DNA of 64,000 nucleotides from Chimonanthus salicifolius (lineage: Eukaryota > Streptophyta > Magnoliopsida > Laurales > Calycanthaceae): assembly GCA_013350335.1 (NCBI GenBank), contig CM023539.1, positions 11,036,302 through 11,100,301 of the forward strand. The letters are read 5' to 3'. The stretch's first letter is position 1, and each line of letters begins with the position of its first letter. Below, piece by piece: positions 25,163 to 35,928 of the stretch. Position numbers and translations under genes: made by a program. The notes below the pieces were generated by a model that was given only the letters and a program-made list of their open reading frames with translations, was not told where the DNA came from and did not search any database.

Positions 25163-25168
25163 AATAAA
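25163..25168 (+). terminator. Poly(A) signal after the receptor-like protein gene
   Basis: AATAAA lies about 40 bp after the stop codon at 25125, a plausible near-upstream polyadenylation signal. Confidence 0.4.
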
Positions 25169-25189
25169 AAAGCACTAATAGAGGCTTTG

Positions 25190-25964
25190 TGGATTTTATA
25201 TATATTGTAAGTGTGATCTTTTAAATACAAGCCTTGTTTTTCGGTTAAAATTTGTTGTATATCTGATAAATGTTGTTCTAATTTACTTAGATAACTTAGA
25301 ATTTATATTAACAATATTTTCATCATGCCCTTGCTTAATGGTCATGTCTTTATCCAACTATTTCTTATACTATCAAAATCTATTTATAATAAATATGAAA
25401 GGCAAAGGGGGATTGTGATGGGAGGGTGTCATGTGTCAAATATGATGCTACCATGTGGCACTGCCCCACTTTTACCCCATTGCGACACTTGGAAAAATAA
25501 ATACAGTCATGTAAGAATAAAAATAAAAAAAAATTAAATTATGTTAAATATTTGAATAAGCCGTTGTAAAATAACAATGAATGTGCCCTTAGATAAAAAT
25601 GATGATTTTAATCTTTATTTAATCATCATCATCAACCAATATTTCATGTATCTAGACTCGATTTTACGAATTATTATCCTCCAATTAACCCTATCATAAA
25701 CTATATCCAACATTTATTTTATATATAATTAAAAATTATAAAAGTAGAAAATTATCTAATTAGACACGTCCATTCATTTTTGTGTAAACCATTGAAATAA
25801 TTGACCATTTTATTCTCGTATGTTATTGTCTAAATGCAAAATTGATAATAATAATAATTATAATAACAACAACGAGATGATAAAACAATTTTTTTCTTAC
25901 AAGATTTGTATGTTTGTCTATAGCTCGAGTTTACAATTGTTCATTGTTATCTATTTATTTATAT
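25190..25964. other. 3' flank of the receptor-like protein gene
   Basis: About 25195-25320 is the 3' flank that recurs at 30140-30260 (shared words include AATACAAG and TTCTAATTTACTTA). The rest is AT-rich with an AATAATAAT run near 25846. No gene seen. Confidence 0.45.
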
Positions 25965-25972
25965 ATTTATGG

Positions 25973-26584
25973 TAGAGAATTCACGAGCTGAGTTTGGGCC
26001 GGAATTTGTAAAAACAAGCCCAATTTCATTTATATCTAATAGATATTGTCTATAAAAGCCAGAGCCCTTCCAAATCCTGTGAGGCTTTTAATGTCAAAGC
26101 CGAAGCCCATCATTTAAAGTCCATTTATTTTGTATTTGACAATGTTTTTTCTCTTTTTTTTTAAAATATTTTGTAAATTAAAAGTCTATCTATACAAATT
26201 GAAAGTATAATTAAATATCTATAATTATTTTATAAATTTCACTCCAAAAATCAATTTCTAGCTACTTGATCTTGATAGTAAAAAATGACAAATGTCCTTG
26301 AAAAGATGACACCTAGTGATTTTCACCATTAAAATCAAGTGGTTAAAAATTTAATTTTGAGATGAACTTTTAACATATTTTCACTTTTAGGTCTTCTTTC
26401 AGTTATATTGTCAGATTTTTAATTTATAAAATAAATATAATTATTAAAATAAATAAATGGGCCTGGGGGCCCGATTGTCCTCGATGAACTTTAATCAAAA
26501 GTTCCAGGCCCACCCGTCGAAGAATTTCATAAAGGTCAGATTCAAGTCGGATTCAGGTTGGGTTCTAACAAATGAACATCCCTA
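25973..26584. mobile_element. Second copy of the hAT-type MITE
   Basis: It starts TAGAGAATTCACGAGC and ends ATGAACATCCCTA. It shares internal words with 1502-2047 (for example TAGTGATTTT.ACCATTAAAATC and AAAATTTAATTTTGAGATGAA). The flanks ATTTATGG (25965-25972) and ATTTATAG (26585-26592) form an 8-bp target duplication with one mismatch. No coding. Confidence 0.7.
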
Positions 26585-26592
26585 ATTTATAG

Positions 26593-28680
26593 TAACCTTC
26601 AATTTAATTTTTTTAATTTTAAAATTGTTTCCCTTTTTATTTATCATTATCAGGATTATGTATTCTATATATCTATAGTTGTTATTCATAATTGAAGTTG
26701 ACAATATTTTCTACAAATTAAATGCCTATCTAATGCTTCCGTATTTACAAAAATTTCTTTTGCAAGTAATTGTATATGACGATTAATAAATGAAAGAAGG
26801 TCCATATGTTTATAATCAAAATTATATGTTGTTAAATAAAAAAAATACATATGATTATACATTGATATAATAAAGAGAAAATGTCTCCTTTTTTTTATTA
26901 ATTTTCTATTTTTATAGAAAATGAATTCTTTAGAAGAGAAAGATATTCTATTTTTTGTGTTATTGATAAATAATACTGTTTTATATAAAAAGAGAAAAAT
27001 ATCTCAATTTTCATATGTTTCATTTTTCATATCAAAATGAGTTAAGGTGGAGAAAATTAAACGTAATTCCAACTTTAGAGAAGGTGGTTTGAATCTGTCC
27101 CAACGAGTACTTATACTCAACATTTCATAATAAAAGTGCATAAACAGTGAATGAAAAACAAAACAGATCAAACACGTATAACGACGCAGAGATTTTAAGT
27201 GATTCTCTTTCGGTACGTCCACGAATTCAAATCAGATCTATAATGTTCAAAGGCAAAACAACAAAGAAGAGATGACCATGCCTATTACAATTTTTGCTCT
27301 CTCTCACGAAAAGAGACATTATATAGTGCCCTAATTAGAACTACAAAATATATAATGTAAAAATTATAAAATTGCCCTCCATTAAAAATTGCCCTGAATC
27401 GACCCATGACTGGATATATGGGAATGTGATCGCCATATGTAATAACTAGGTTTTTATCTGTATTTTTCAATTCCTTTCAAGTTACTATGGTTTCCATCTC
27501 AATTGTTGAAATTGAAAATATGAGGAACTTTTCTTTCAAATTAAATGAATCTTATTTGGGAAACTGCCAAAGGACCCCAAAGAAACAAAAGGCAGATGTG
27601 TGCCATTCATTGATTTTAATGAAACAATGATGTAACTTCAAATTCAAGAATCACTTTCTCTTAGGTAATGTAGAACTCATAGAGGTGAGTCCAACATATG
27701 GAGATGTATACATTTGAAAGGTTTTTATATTGATAAAAGTCAGTCCCGTTGGATTTAAAAACTCATGATTTTCAAAGGTAAAATAAAATTAATAGGTTCA
27801 AATTAGATAGAAATACAATCCATAAGTAGTAAATGGATATGAGAATGAGCAATGGTGATTTCAGATCTCTAGTGAGCCCACATGGCTTTTAAAAATACTT
27901 TAAAAACTATATCAATCACCAAAATAACTCTTCTTTTCGCTAGTTTTTTCACAAGAAGCTTCAAAAATGAAAGAATTAAAAAAAATCAACTTTTATTAAA
28001 AAAATTTTAAATGTTTAGAAAATCAAACAGAGACATTAAAACATCTTCATTAAATTACATAAGCACTCACTATTATTTCATTAAATTATTTTCTAAAAAA
28101 ACTCCAAATTTGAAATTATTTAAAAATGAAAATTGAAAAGAAATTAATAAAAATAACTCAAAATAGTAAAGTTAATAATCTATTGATGAAAAAATTGATG
28201 TCTCTACCATGCGCAATTATGAAAAAAAAATATATATTTTCAATGTAAGGATCCATTGTAGATTTTTTGGTATAACAATCTAGAGAAACTGTTAGGGTTC
28301 TCTTGTCAGTTCTTCGACTCTCGATTATTATCTCAATTCGGATAACTTCTTCAAAGGTCAGTAATTGGGATTACTTGGGTCGTTTTTTTTTTTTTTGCCT
28401 AGACTTAAAAATATTAATTTTAACATAAGTTAATAATAAACTCAACCTGATCCAAAAAAAATTTGACAATTAATTAGAAATTATTACATTTTGAATGACT
28501 ATTCAAATATGATGGTCGTATAATATAATGTACGGCAGAAAAAAAAAAAACCTTAGAAAAAGGACACATGGGAGTAGCCTTGTAGAAAAAAGAAAATTAT
28601 ACCAATTTAATAGACATTACTTTTAAAGATAATCGCACATTCCTTCCATTCCATTCTATACGATCACGTGTTCTCTAGTG
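26593..28680. other. Intergenic DNA with a locally duplicated segment
   Basis: No gene seen. About 27990-28290 is similar to 30340-30565: both have CATCTTCATTAAATT and later ATCCATTGTAGATTTTTTGG. A further, weaker match lies at 38700-38830. Confidence 0.4.
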
Positions 28681-28850
28681 GGTATCAGGGGTAGAAATCT
28701 CGGCTGATACTGTGCGTATCGGCCAGAGATAAAAAAACTCGGCTGAATATCGGCCGATTTTTATTTTTTATTTTTAAAAAAATACAAATATCGGAGTGGA
28801 CCCAGTCGATATCTCGGCCGATATTTATATTTTTTAATTTTTTTTAAAAA
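28681..28850. repeat. TATCGG-word dispersed repeat
   Basis: Several CGGCCGATATTT and TATCGGCC words on both strands surround an AT-rich core, as at 13350-13650 and 30680-30800. Confidence 0.5.
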
Positions 28851-29036
28851 ACATCCTTTTTATTTTTTAAATGAATTATTTCAAAAAAACAAAGCCATTG
28901 AGATTTTCAAAAAAAATAAAATTTGAAGAGACAAAAATCTCAGCCGAAAATTTGGATGCCCCGACTTTTCGACTCGTGGTGGGTGTCAAGTCTCTCTCAA
29001 CGAGAAGACTTGACCAGCACAGGCAGTGTTCTCACT

Positions 29037-29214
29037 TGGGCCCATTTTTGGAGACTTTTATTTAGTGTGGGTCACTCTTCATGGGCCCATTTTTGGAGAC
29101 TTTTATTTAGTGTTGGTCACTCTTCATGGGCCATTTTTGGAGACTTTTATTTAGTGTTGGTCACTCTTCATGGGCCATTTTTGGAGACTTTTATGCAGTG
29201 TGGTTCACTCTTCA
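29037..29214 (+). repeat. Tandem repeat, four copies of a 43-45-bp unit
   Basis: Four head-to-tail copies of a unit with GGCCCATTTTTGGAGACTTT then GGTCACTCTTCATG, starting near 29037, 29082, 29127 and 29170, with few differences. A reading frame crosses it but encodes only the repeat. Related single copies of the GGAGACTT unit occur at 29405-29590 and near 30620-30645. Confidence 0.8.
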
Positions 29215-29739
29215 TTGTAAATCCAAAACCAACTTCCCACTTGATTCTGAGAACTTACTCACCAGTCCACATTGCAGATTTCTACAAAAGCCCAACTCAA
29301 GAAGAACATTTGTCTAAATAATTAATTGTTAAATCTGGCCCTTGTATTTCAAAGTCTCCCTCAACACTGGAGAAGACTTGACTAGCAGTAGTCTTCTAAA
29401 GTGGGCCCGGGCCCATTTCAGAAGACTTGTATGCAATAGCTAATTATTATTGTGCTTACAATAATAATTAATTATTATAGAAAATTGCACCAATTAAACG
29501 GTGAGTACTTTGAAAATTAATCACACTCGCATTCCATTCTATACGTTCTCTGGTAGTCTTCTCAGTTGGGCTTATTTTAGGAGACTTGCAATAGTTAATA
29601 ATGGGTAATGACTTGCAATATTTTCTATCTTTAGACTCTTTATTATTATTTTTTAAATAACAAAATGAAAATAAAATATCAGAAATTCTAGTGAAAGTGT
29701 ACCAATATTTGGACTCGTCTTGGTTAAATTTTAAAAGCA

Positions 29740-30260
29740 TTTGAGGCTATCAATTAATTTAATAAAATCAAAGAAAATATCAAATTTCACGAATGTGGGC
29801 AAAATTTTGAAAATTTTAAATGACGAAAACACTGGAATGTTCAATTTCACAAGCAAACGAAAATGGCCTCTGAAACGAAAATTGATAGCAATGAGTAAGA
29901 GATATTAATTTGTGTTCCACCACCTCTTGATAAATAAATGTCTTTGTATATTTTTAACAAATTTAATATCCATTGTTATCGAATCTGTTACATAAACCCA
30001 ACTTGGGCTACACTAAATCAACATTTAATAGGTCCATTGGCTGTTTGGCTGAGCCTAGACTGCACCCATGATTCAGTGGTGGGTGGTTTAATATTTTAGA
30101 AGAAAAGAAAAGAAAAAAGGTAAACTTAATGTTGTAAGTTTTGCATAATGTTGTGAGTTTAATCTCTTAATACAAGTCTTCCTTTCGAAGTAAAGTTATT
30201 ATATGTCTCATAATTGCTATTCTAATGTACTTATATAATTTATAATTTCGTCTATCCACA
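29740..30260 (+). pseudogene. Gene-emptied duplicate of the receptor-like protein locus
   Basis: 29773-30110 matches the upstream flank of the RLP gene (about 21526-21765): AATATCAAATTTCACG, AATCTGTTACATAA, CCCAACTTGGGCTA, AACATTTAAT and GATTCAGTGGTGGGTG occur in the same order. Directly after the A/G-rich run, 30140-30260 matches the 3' flank of the RLP gene (about 25195-25320). TATA box, all coding sequence and stop are missing, about 3.4 kb in all. I infer a second RLP copy whose gene body was deleted. Confidence 0.65.
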
Positions 30261-31004
30261 TCATCATCAATAAGATATCTACTGAACGAGTTGACATGAT
30301 CAAACTAAAATCAAATAAGATATCTTTACAAAATCACATTAAGACATCTTCATTAAATTGCATAACTACTCACTATTATTTTCACAAAAAATCCAAAAAT
30401 TCCAAATATTTTAGAATAAGTATTCAAAAATAATAATAATAATAATAATAACTGAAAATGATCAAGTTAAAGATCTAATGATGAAAATTTGATGTATCTC
30501 TCATACAATTATGTAAATATTTTTTTTTTTAATTTAATGATCCATTGTAGATTTTTTGGTATCCGTGGTTAGAGTTTATGAAGAGAATCATTGGTAGAAG
30601 AGACTTGACTAAGAGTCTTCTCAGTTGGCCATTTTAGGAGACTCTCTATGGACTTAGTGTGTGAAGGGGTCTAAAACATGGTCTATCTGAGATCTCGGCC
30701 AATATTTCACTCATATTGGGCAATGTTTCTCTTTTTTTACATATATCGGCTGTATCGGCCGATATCGACGAGATCTCGGTCATATCGACTAAGATCTTGG
30801 GAGGCATTTTTTTCCCCTCGAGTGTGAGTCACTCTCATTTAAGGCTTTGTGATGAGAATCGTCGGTAGAAAAGACTTTATCGGTATTTAATCAGAAAATT
30901 ATCACGATATTATCCTCTATTGTAATTTTATTGATAATTTATTAAGAATTTACCATTAACGGCAATTGGTATTTTGTCGATAAAACGTAGTAACTTTGAA
31001 AATA
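30261..31004. repeat. Duplicated segment and TATCGG repeat next to the viral relic
   Basis: 30340-30565 repeats 27990-28290. An AATAAT microsatellite lies at about 30427-30451. 30690-30800 has TATCGGCCGATATCGACG words. 30870-30990 (TATCGGTATTT, TTTGTCGATAAAA) resembles 43560-43700. No gene, and no remainder of the SAC3-like gene interrupted at 35926, is visible here. Confidence 0.45.
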
Positions 31005-31685
31005 TCAGAGATCCGAACAGCATTTTATAGTTAATTCCTTTTCAAAATGTTGTTTTCGAACTAAGAAGGAAGGATCTTGTATTTGATTTGTTATTTGCAA
31101 ATTTTTTATTGAAGATTGTAGGTCATTTTTAAAGATTTCTTTTTGGATGATAATTCTATTGATAGTATTAATTGTTTTTGTTTTAGGCTGAGAAACAAAT
31201 TTAAATATAATTTCTATTCCATCTGATGATGTTGTTAAAAGACCTTCAGCTGTTGTTAAATATGGAGCTATGTCATTTAAAAATTGATTTCCAAGGATTA
31301 AATCTTCAGTCATTCCCTTCATTTGAAATAATAGTATATTTATGATACATTTTTCTTTTTTACAGATTGTTACATTAGGAATTTTGTAGGTTAATTTTAT
31401 TTCTTTTCCATTAGCAGAATTAACACTATATTTGGTTTCTTCAAAATATTTTATAGGTAGTATGCCTTCATTTATACAATTTATATCAGCACCGGTGTCT
31501 AGTAGTGCTATTAATTTTTTATTATAACCATCTTCAAGTTTTAAATTTACTTTTACATGCCATTTTCTATATGTTATTATTGTTAATTCATTTATTAAAG
31601 TATCTTCTATATTTCCTATTTTTGAAGTTTCTACTTTATCTTGAAAAGGTATGTTGGCATTTATTTCTAATATTTCTATTCTCAT
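31005..31685 (-). pseudogene. Viral aspartic protease start, cut before reverse transcriptase
   Basis: The frame contains LIALLDTGADINCI, the active-site DTGA motif of retroviral-type aspartic proteases, with the flap/second-half signature DLILGNQFL further on. In this virus family the reverse transcriptase follows directly; here the frame stops at 31005 in sequence no longer like the family. The 3' half of the virus is therefore missing at this end. Confidence 0.8.
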
Positions 31686-31899
31686 TTTATGTAAATCTAG
31701 ACTTCTTTTTAATTCTTTAATTTCATTATTTAAACCTTTTACTTCAAATCAGTTATTGTTATAGGCTTAGATTCTTCTTCAAAGTCGTCTAACATTTTAT
31801 ATATATTATTCATTTTTATGGGTTTTATTATACCTGTTGATGTTGATGTAGTAGCAGTTTTAGTGCTCTTTTCATTTTGTAACTCTATTATCCTAGATA

Positions 31900-33366
31900 T
31901 CATTTCCTTTTGTTTTCAGAGTCTTTTATTTCCATAATTGTATCAAGTGTTAATTGATCTTTTTTACTTAAAACATTTATAGTTGGAGAGTCAGAGTCTT
32001 CTAGATTGTCTATATCTTCATATCCGTCAGAATCTTCATAATTTTTTATTAAGCAAATATTACATTTACAATCAGGATTTTCTTTACCATTTTTTGTTCT
32101 ATTTGTATCAAATTGATCCATTAATTGGTTTATTATATTGTTTTCATTTTCAGATTCATAGGAGGATATTGATGTTTCAGATTCACTTTCACTTTCAGTT
32201 GTAGATAACATTAATTCATTTAGTTGTTCCAAAATTGCTTTAACTCCTTTTTTATAATTTCTATTTTTATTTTTACAACAAGTATTAGCAAAATGTCCTG
32301 TTTTTCCACATTTATAACATTTATCTTTAGAAGTTGGTTTTCTTTTACTAGATTCAGGTTTATCATCTCTTTTAGATTTTTGAATTTTTTTATTACTTGG
32401 CCTATCAAGTTTTTGTTTATAAGATTTTTTATTATATTTTTGCTTATTAAAATTTTCTCTTTTGTTCTGACGTTTTTTAACTTGTCTGTTTTTTGTTTTA
32501 AAGGCGTCAAATTGATCACAAAAATCACCCATTTCCTTTTTATTAAAATATTGTTCTGTTTTAATTTTCTTTTCAAGTTTCATATTGTTACATAATTCCA
32601 TTCCTACTTGGTTTATCACTTGATGCAAGTCTCCTAAAGTATATTTTTGATAATTAATTTCTCCGTTTGGTTTTTTAATTAACTTTTCTTTTACCTTTTT
32701 TCCAAATAAGGTTGGTAATCCAGCAATATATTTCTCTTTCCAAAAGATGTTAGAGGCATCGGTCATTTTGTAAACAGTATTAGTAAAATAATCATGATAT
32801 TCAGAAAATTGGGTCATTGATCTACATCTTAAATTTATTAAATAATCTCTCATGTTATGTTCTAATCTAGGATATCTTCCTACAAATTGTCTTCCAATAT
32901 TGAAAAGTAAACATGTTACACTATCATTTATTGGTTTGCCATCAGCTAATAATAAGGTTTCTCCATTTTCATCTTTTTTAACATTTTCTTTTATTAGTTT
33001 TATTTGTTCATCACTTAAACAATTTGTCCACCAGTCATTTAATTGTCCTGTGAATCCTGAGACTACTAACTCGGTTACATTTATTTCACTATTTCCGATA
33101 GTCCTTAAAACATTAGCATACATTTGAATTTTTTGTCCTACAGATAATCCATCTAAATTCCATTCATAAAGGCAACTTGGGTCAAAAGAATTTGGACTTA
33201 TTGTTTGAGGTTCTTCTAATTTTATAAAATCAGGTCTTTTGTTAAAAGTTTTGTTGAATCTTAACTTATTGATATTTATTTCATTATCTTCTTCTAGATT
33301 TTCTATTGTTATCATTGAAATGGATGGTCCTGAATTTAATTTTTTTAATTTATTTTTTAAATGCAT
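31900..33366 (-). pseudogene. Viral coat protein region with CCHC zinc knuckle (relic)
   Basis: A frame of 488 codons. The middle resembles caulimovirid capsid proteins (LYEWNLDGLSVGQKIQMYAN, FTGQLNDWWTNCL). It is followed by a Lys-rich basic stretch (about residues 270-350), a zinc knuckle CYKCGKTGHFANTC that fits CX2CX4HX4C, and a Ser/Glu-rich acidic tail (TESESESETSISS). Such proteins form the virion shell and bind RNA through the knuckle. Frame changes separate it from the frames on both sides. Confidence 0.8.
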
Positions 33367-33413
33367 TATTAATTCATCTTCAGATGTATTAGGTTGAGTT
33401 GGTGTTATTACCT

Positions 33414-33740
33414 TTATAGGTTCCTTTTTAAAATTACTTCAGATTTTATTTTTACAGGGTTAACAAATCCTTTTTCTATTACTAATTCATTCTCATTTAT
33501 TTTTTCTTTTAATTTATTCTCTATTCTAGTAGTTCGTTCAGCAATGGTTTGTAAATAAGTGTTTGTAAAATTATTTTGATTCATTATATGAGCAAAGAAT
33601 TCAGGGTCTATTTGAGACTTTTTATTTACAGCAGAAACGTCTTTATAAGGAGTTGCTAAAACATTTTGAGAAATTCTAATATTTTCTTGGGGAGGATGAA
33701 TACTATTTTTTATTTCTCCTTTTAGTTGTAGTCCAAACAT
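33414..33740 (-). pseudogene. Viral linker between movement and coat regions (relic)
   Basis: A 108-codon frame overlaps the end of the movement-protein frame and ends with a stop at 33414, directly before the coat frame. It has a region of charged residues (TTRIENKLKEKINENE) that may be a coiled coil. I do not recognise a domain. I read it as part of the same polyprotein separated by small indels on both sides. Confidence 0.5.
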
Positions 33741-34974
33741 TTGTTTTTTCTTTTAGCATTTTTAAATACATTTGGTCTTGGCTATTATTTTTGTTTAATT
33801 TAAAATCATACCATTCAAAGAAACTCATATGTTTTTTAAGTAATTTTATCTCTCTTATAAAGGCTTCTTGAAATTTTTTAATTTTTTCAATATCAAATTT
33901 TTCTAATAAATCATCTATTCTAGGGTCAAACATCATTTCAGCTTTTAGGACGGCTTCGTCAATTTTAAATTCTTCTTCTAGTATTTGTTCTATATTTTCG
34001 ATTTTTATCATATTTATTCCTAACATGTCTTCAGGAGATAAATTAATAGTTTCAGATCTTTGAGATTCAACTCTTCTATATACAGGTTGGGCTATATTAG
34101 CTTGTTCATAATTTTGATTTGTAAAGGGGAAGTAATTTGAATATATTGGAGGATTTTGAGTATGAGATCTTAAGAGGGGTGTTTCTTCGCTTTCGTTTTC
34201 TTCAAATTTAATTTCTACTGTTCCATCATCATGTTGTATTATACTACTGGCTTTTGATTCTATTTTTGGAGTTGGTTGGCATAATTCAGTTAATTTCCAG
34301 TCTTTTATTATTTTAATTTTGTCAGGTGTTGGCCTATGAGGAATTATAGCTTTATTTCTAAAATCAATTTGAAAAAGAGTACATTCATTTTTTATTAGAT
34401 TACTATAAGCTATATTGGAATTAAAAGTATTCATAGCTTTATAATAAATTCTATACGTTATTCCTAAATTTTCACTTCCTGGTTCCATATTAAATCCTTG
34501 TGTTTTAACTCCTAATTGAACAGCTTTGTGTATATTTTTACTTGTTAAAGGAATTGTTAAATCAGGTATACAATTGTAGAAAATTGGTCCTTCAGCAAAG
34601 TTTGAAGAAACTAATCCATATAAGGCTTGTTCAAATTGATGGTGTCTGGCGTCCCTAAGAAAAGATAAACAAAGAATGTTTAATCCTTTTCTTGTTAATG
34701 GCTTTATGGCTACTTGAACTAATCCAATATGTAGATAATTATATCGCATTTTTAGTCTTTCAATTTTTTCTTTACTTTCTAAAAGAAATAGATAAGCTTC
34801 ATCTTGAGAGGAATATGTTCTTTCTACAGTTTGAATTATAAAATCGCAAGTGTTTTCAAAAGATCCTATATAAATTTGTTCAGAAGGAATTTTAGGAATT
34901 GTCCAATTTTGAATAGATTGTTCAACATCTTTAAAATTTATTTCTTCAGAATTTTTTAAATCCATAGTTACCAT
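33703..34974 (-). pseudogene. Viral movement protein region (relic)
   Basis: This frame of 423 codons matches the caulimovirid cell-to-cell movement protein by general features: an N-terminal part with ERTYSSQDEAYLFLLESKEK, then KPLTRKGLNILCLSFLRDAR, LVSSNFAEGPIFYNCIPD and NLGITYRIYYKAMN. Such proteins modify plasmodesmata so that virus can spread between cells. The open frame continues upstream of the first ATG to a stop at 35125-35127. It runs off at 33703 after overlapping the next frame at about 33720, probably a frameshift. A coiled-coil-like tail precedes the end. Confidence 0.8.
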
Positions 34975-35188
34975 TTGAGTAGAAACAGGTGTTCTAGCAT
35001 CAGGATTAAAATCAGTATGAAAAGAGGAACTAGATACTGTAGATGGTAAACTATCTTTAGCAGTTCCATATGTTGCAGAAGTAGAAGTAGAAGCAATATC
35101 AGATTTATTTTCCTTTTTTCTTAATTATTTTAAAACTTTTTCTTTTGTTTTCTTCCACATTTTGTGTTATAAAGATGCAAAATGAACA

Positions 35189-35928
35189 GTTGTTTTGCAG
35201 AGATATCGGTCAATAATAGAAGCACAAAGTGCAACAGTCCAACACCAAGGCCGAGGCCAAGATTTCAACGCTAAAATAAGCCCAAATAAACGCCTAATTC
35301 GGCAACAACAGGGCACAAGCGGGTAACGGTTGGCACAGTTACGACGAGATATCTAAAACAAAACACTTATTCAAGTTGCAGCTTAAAACAGTACTTTAAT
35401 AGTGTATCAGAGCCAAGAGTTATCTGCCTTTGTAATCATCTCCCTTCTCTTTCAACGACTGTTCTAGGTTGTAATAGTTTTCTTCTGCAATAACATCTGA
35501 AATTCTCGCAAAATTCTCTGGTATATATTCTCTCTTCTGTTATTATGTTAGATTTATTTAGTTAAAAAAAAAATACTTTTAGTACGGTACGACCTCTCTC
35601 TGAGGTCCTGAGATTCCCAATCGACCGACTCTTTGAGTCCGCTGACGGGGACCGGACTAAAATATTTTTACTTTCCTCTATCCTAGTTGTGTTAAAACTG
35701 ATTCTTCTCTTCTTCCATTAAAGTACTGTTTTAAGCTGCAACTTGAATAAGTGTTTTGTTTTAGATATCTCGTCGTAACTGTGCCAACTGTTACCCGCTT
35801 GTGCCCTGTTGTTGCCGAATTAGGCGTTTATTTGGGCTTATTTTAGCGTTGGAATCTTGGTCTCGGCCTTGGTGTTGGACTGTTGCACTTTGTGCTTCTC
35901 TTATTGACCGATATCTCTGCAAAACAAC
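35189..35928. repeat. 212-bp inverted repeat around a 316-bp loop at the virus/SAC3 junction
   Basis: 35189-35400 and 35717-35928 are inverted copies with only a few mismatches (shared words: TTGCAGAGATATCGGTCAAT, AACAACAGGGCACAAGCGGG, TTCAAGTTGCAGCTTAAAAC). The loop 35401-35716 contains a primer-binding-site-like word and a CT-rich part, no gene. On the left it adjoins the viral 5' leader, on the right the SAC3-like exon 4 at ATGTTG. It could be the viral leader in head-to-head orientation, or an independent foldback element. Confidence 0.75.
35403..35416 (+). other. Possible tRNA-Met primer binding site
   Basis: TGTATCAGAGCCAA is close to TGGTATCAGAGCC, the initiator tRNA-Met primer site of pararetroviruses and many LTR elements. 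It is on the plus strand, opposite to the viral frames next door, which suggests rearrangement if it is viral. Confidence 0.45.

Larger units (their letters stand above)
31005..35160 (-). mobile_element. Decayed endogenous pararetrovirus (Caulimoviridae), partial
   Basis: Minus-strand frames give, in order, a movement protein, a coat-protein region with zinc knuckle and the start of an aspartic protease, which is the gene order of plant pararetroviruses in the Caulimoviridae. The general layout resembles petuvirus-like members, but I cannot fix the genus. Reverse transcriptase and RNase H are absent: similarity stops at about 31005, shortly after the protease. Breaks include an early stop at 35125-35127, twelve codons after a possible first ATG (35158-35160), and frame changes near 33720, 33425, 31905 and 31755. 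A single long polyprotein or several ORFs are both possible for the ancestor. The copy is non-functional as seen. Base composition is very AT-rich. Confidence 0.85.

Noticed and set aside
28923..29321. Open frame with repeated WAHFWRLLFSVGHSS
   Set aside because: The repetition is the DNA tandem repeat of 43-45 bp being read in shifting frames, not a repeat protein.
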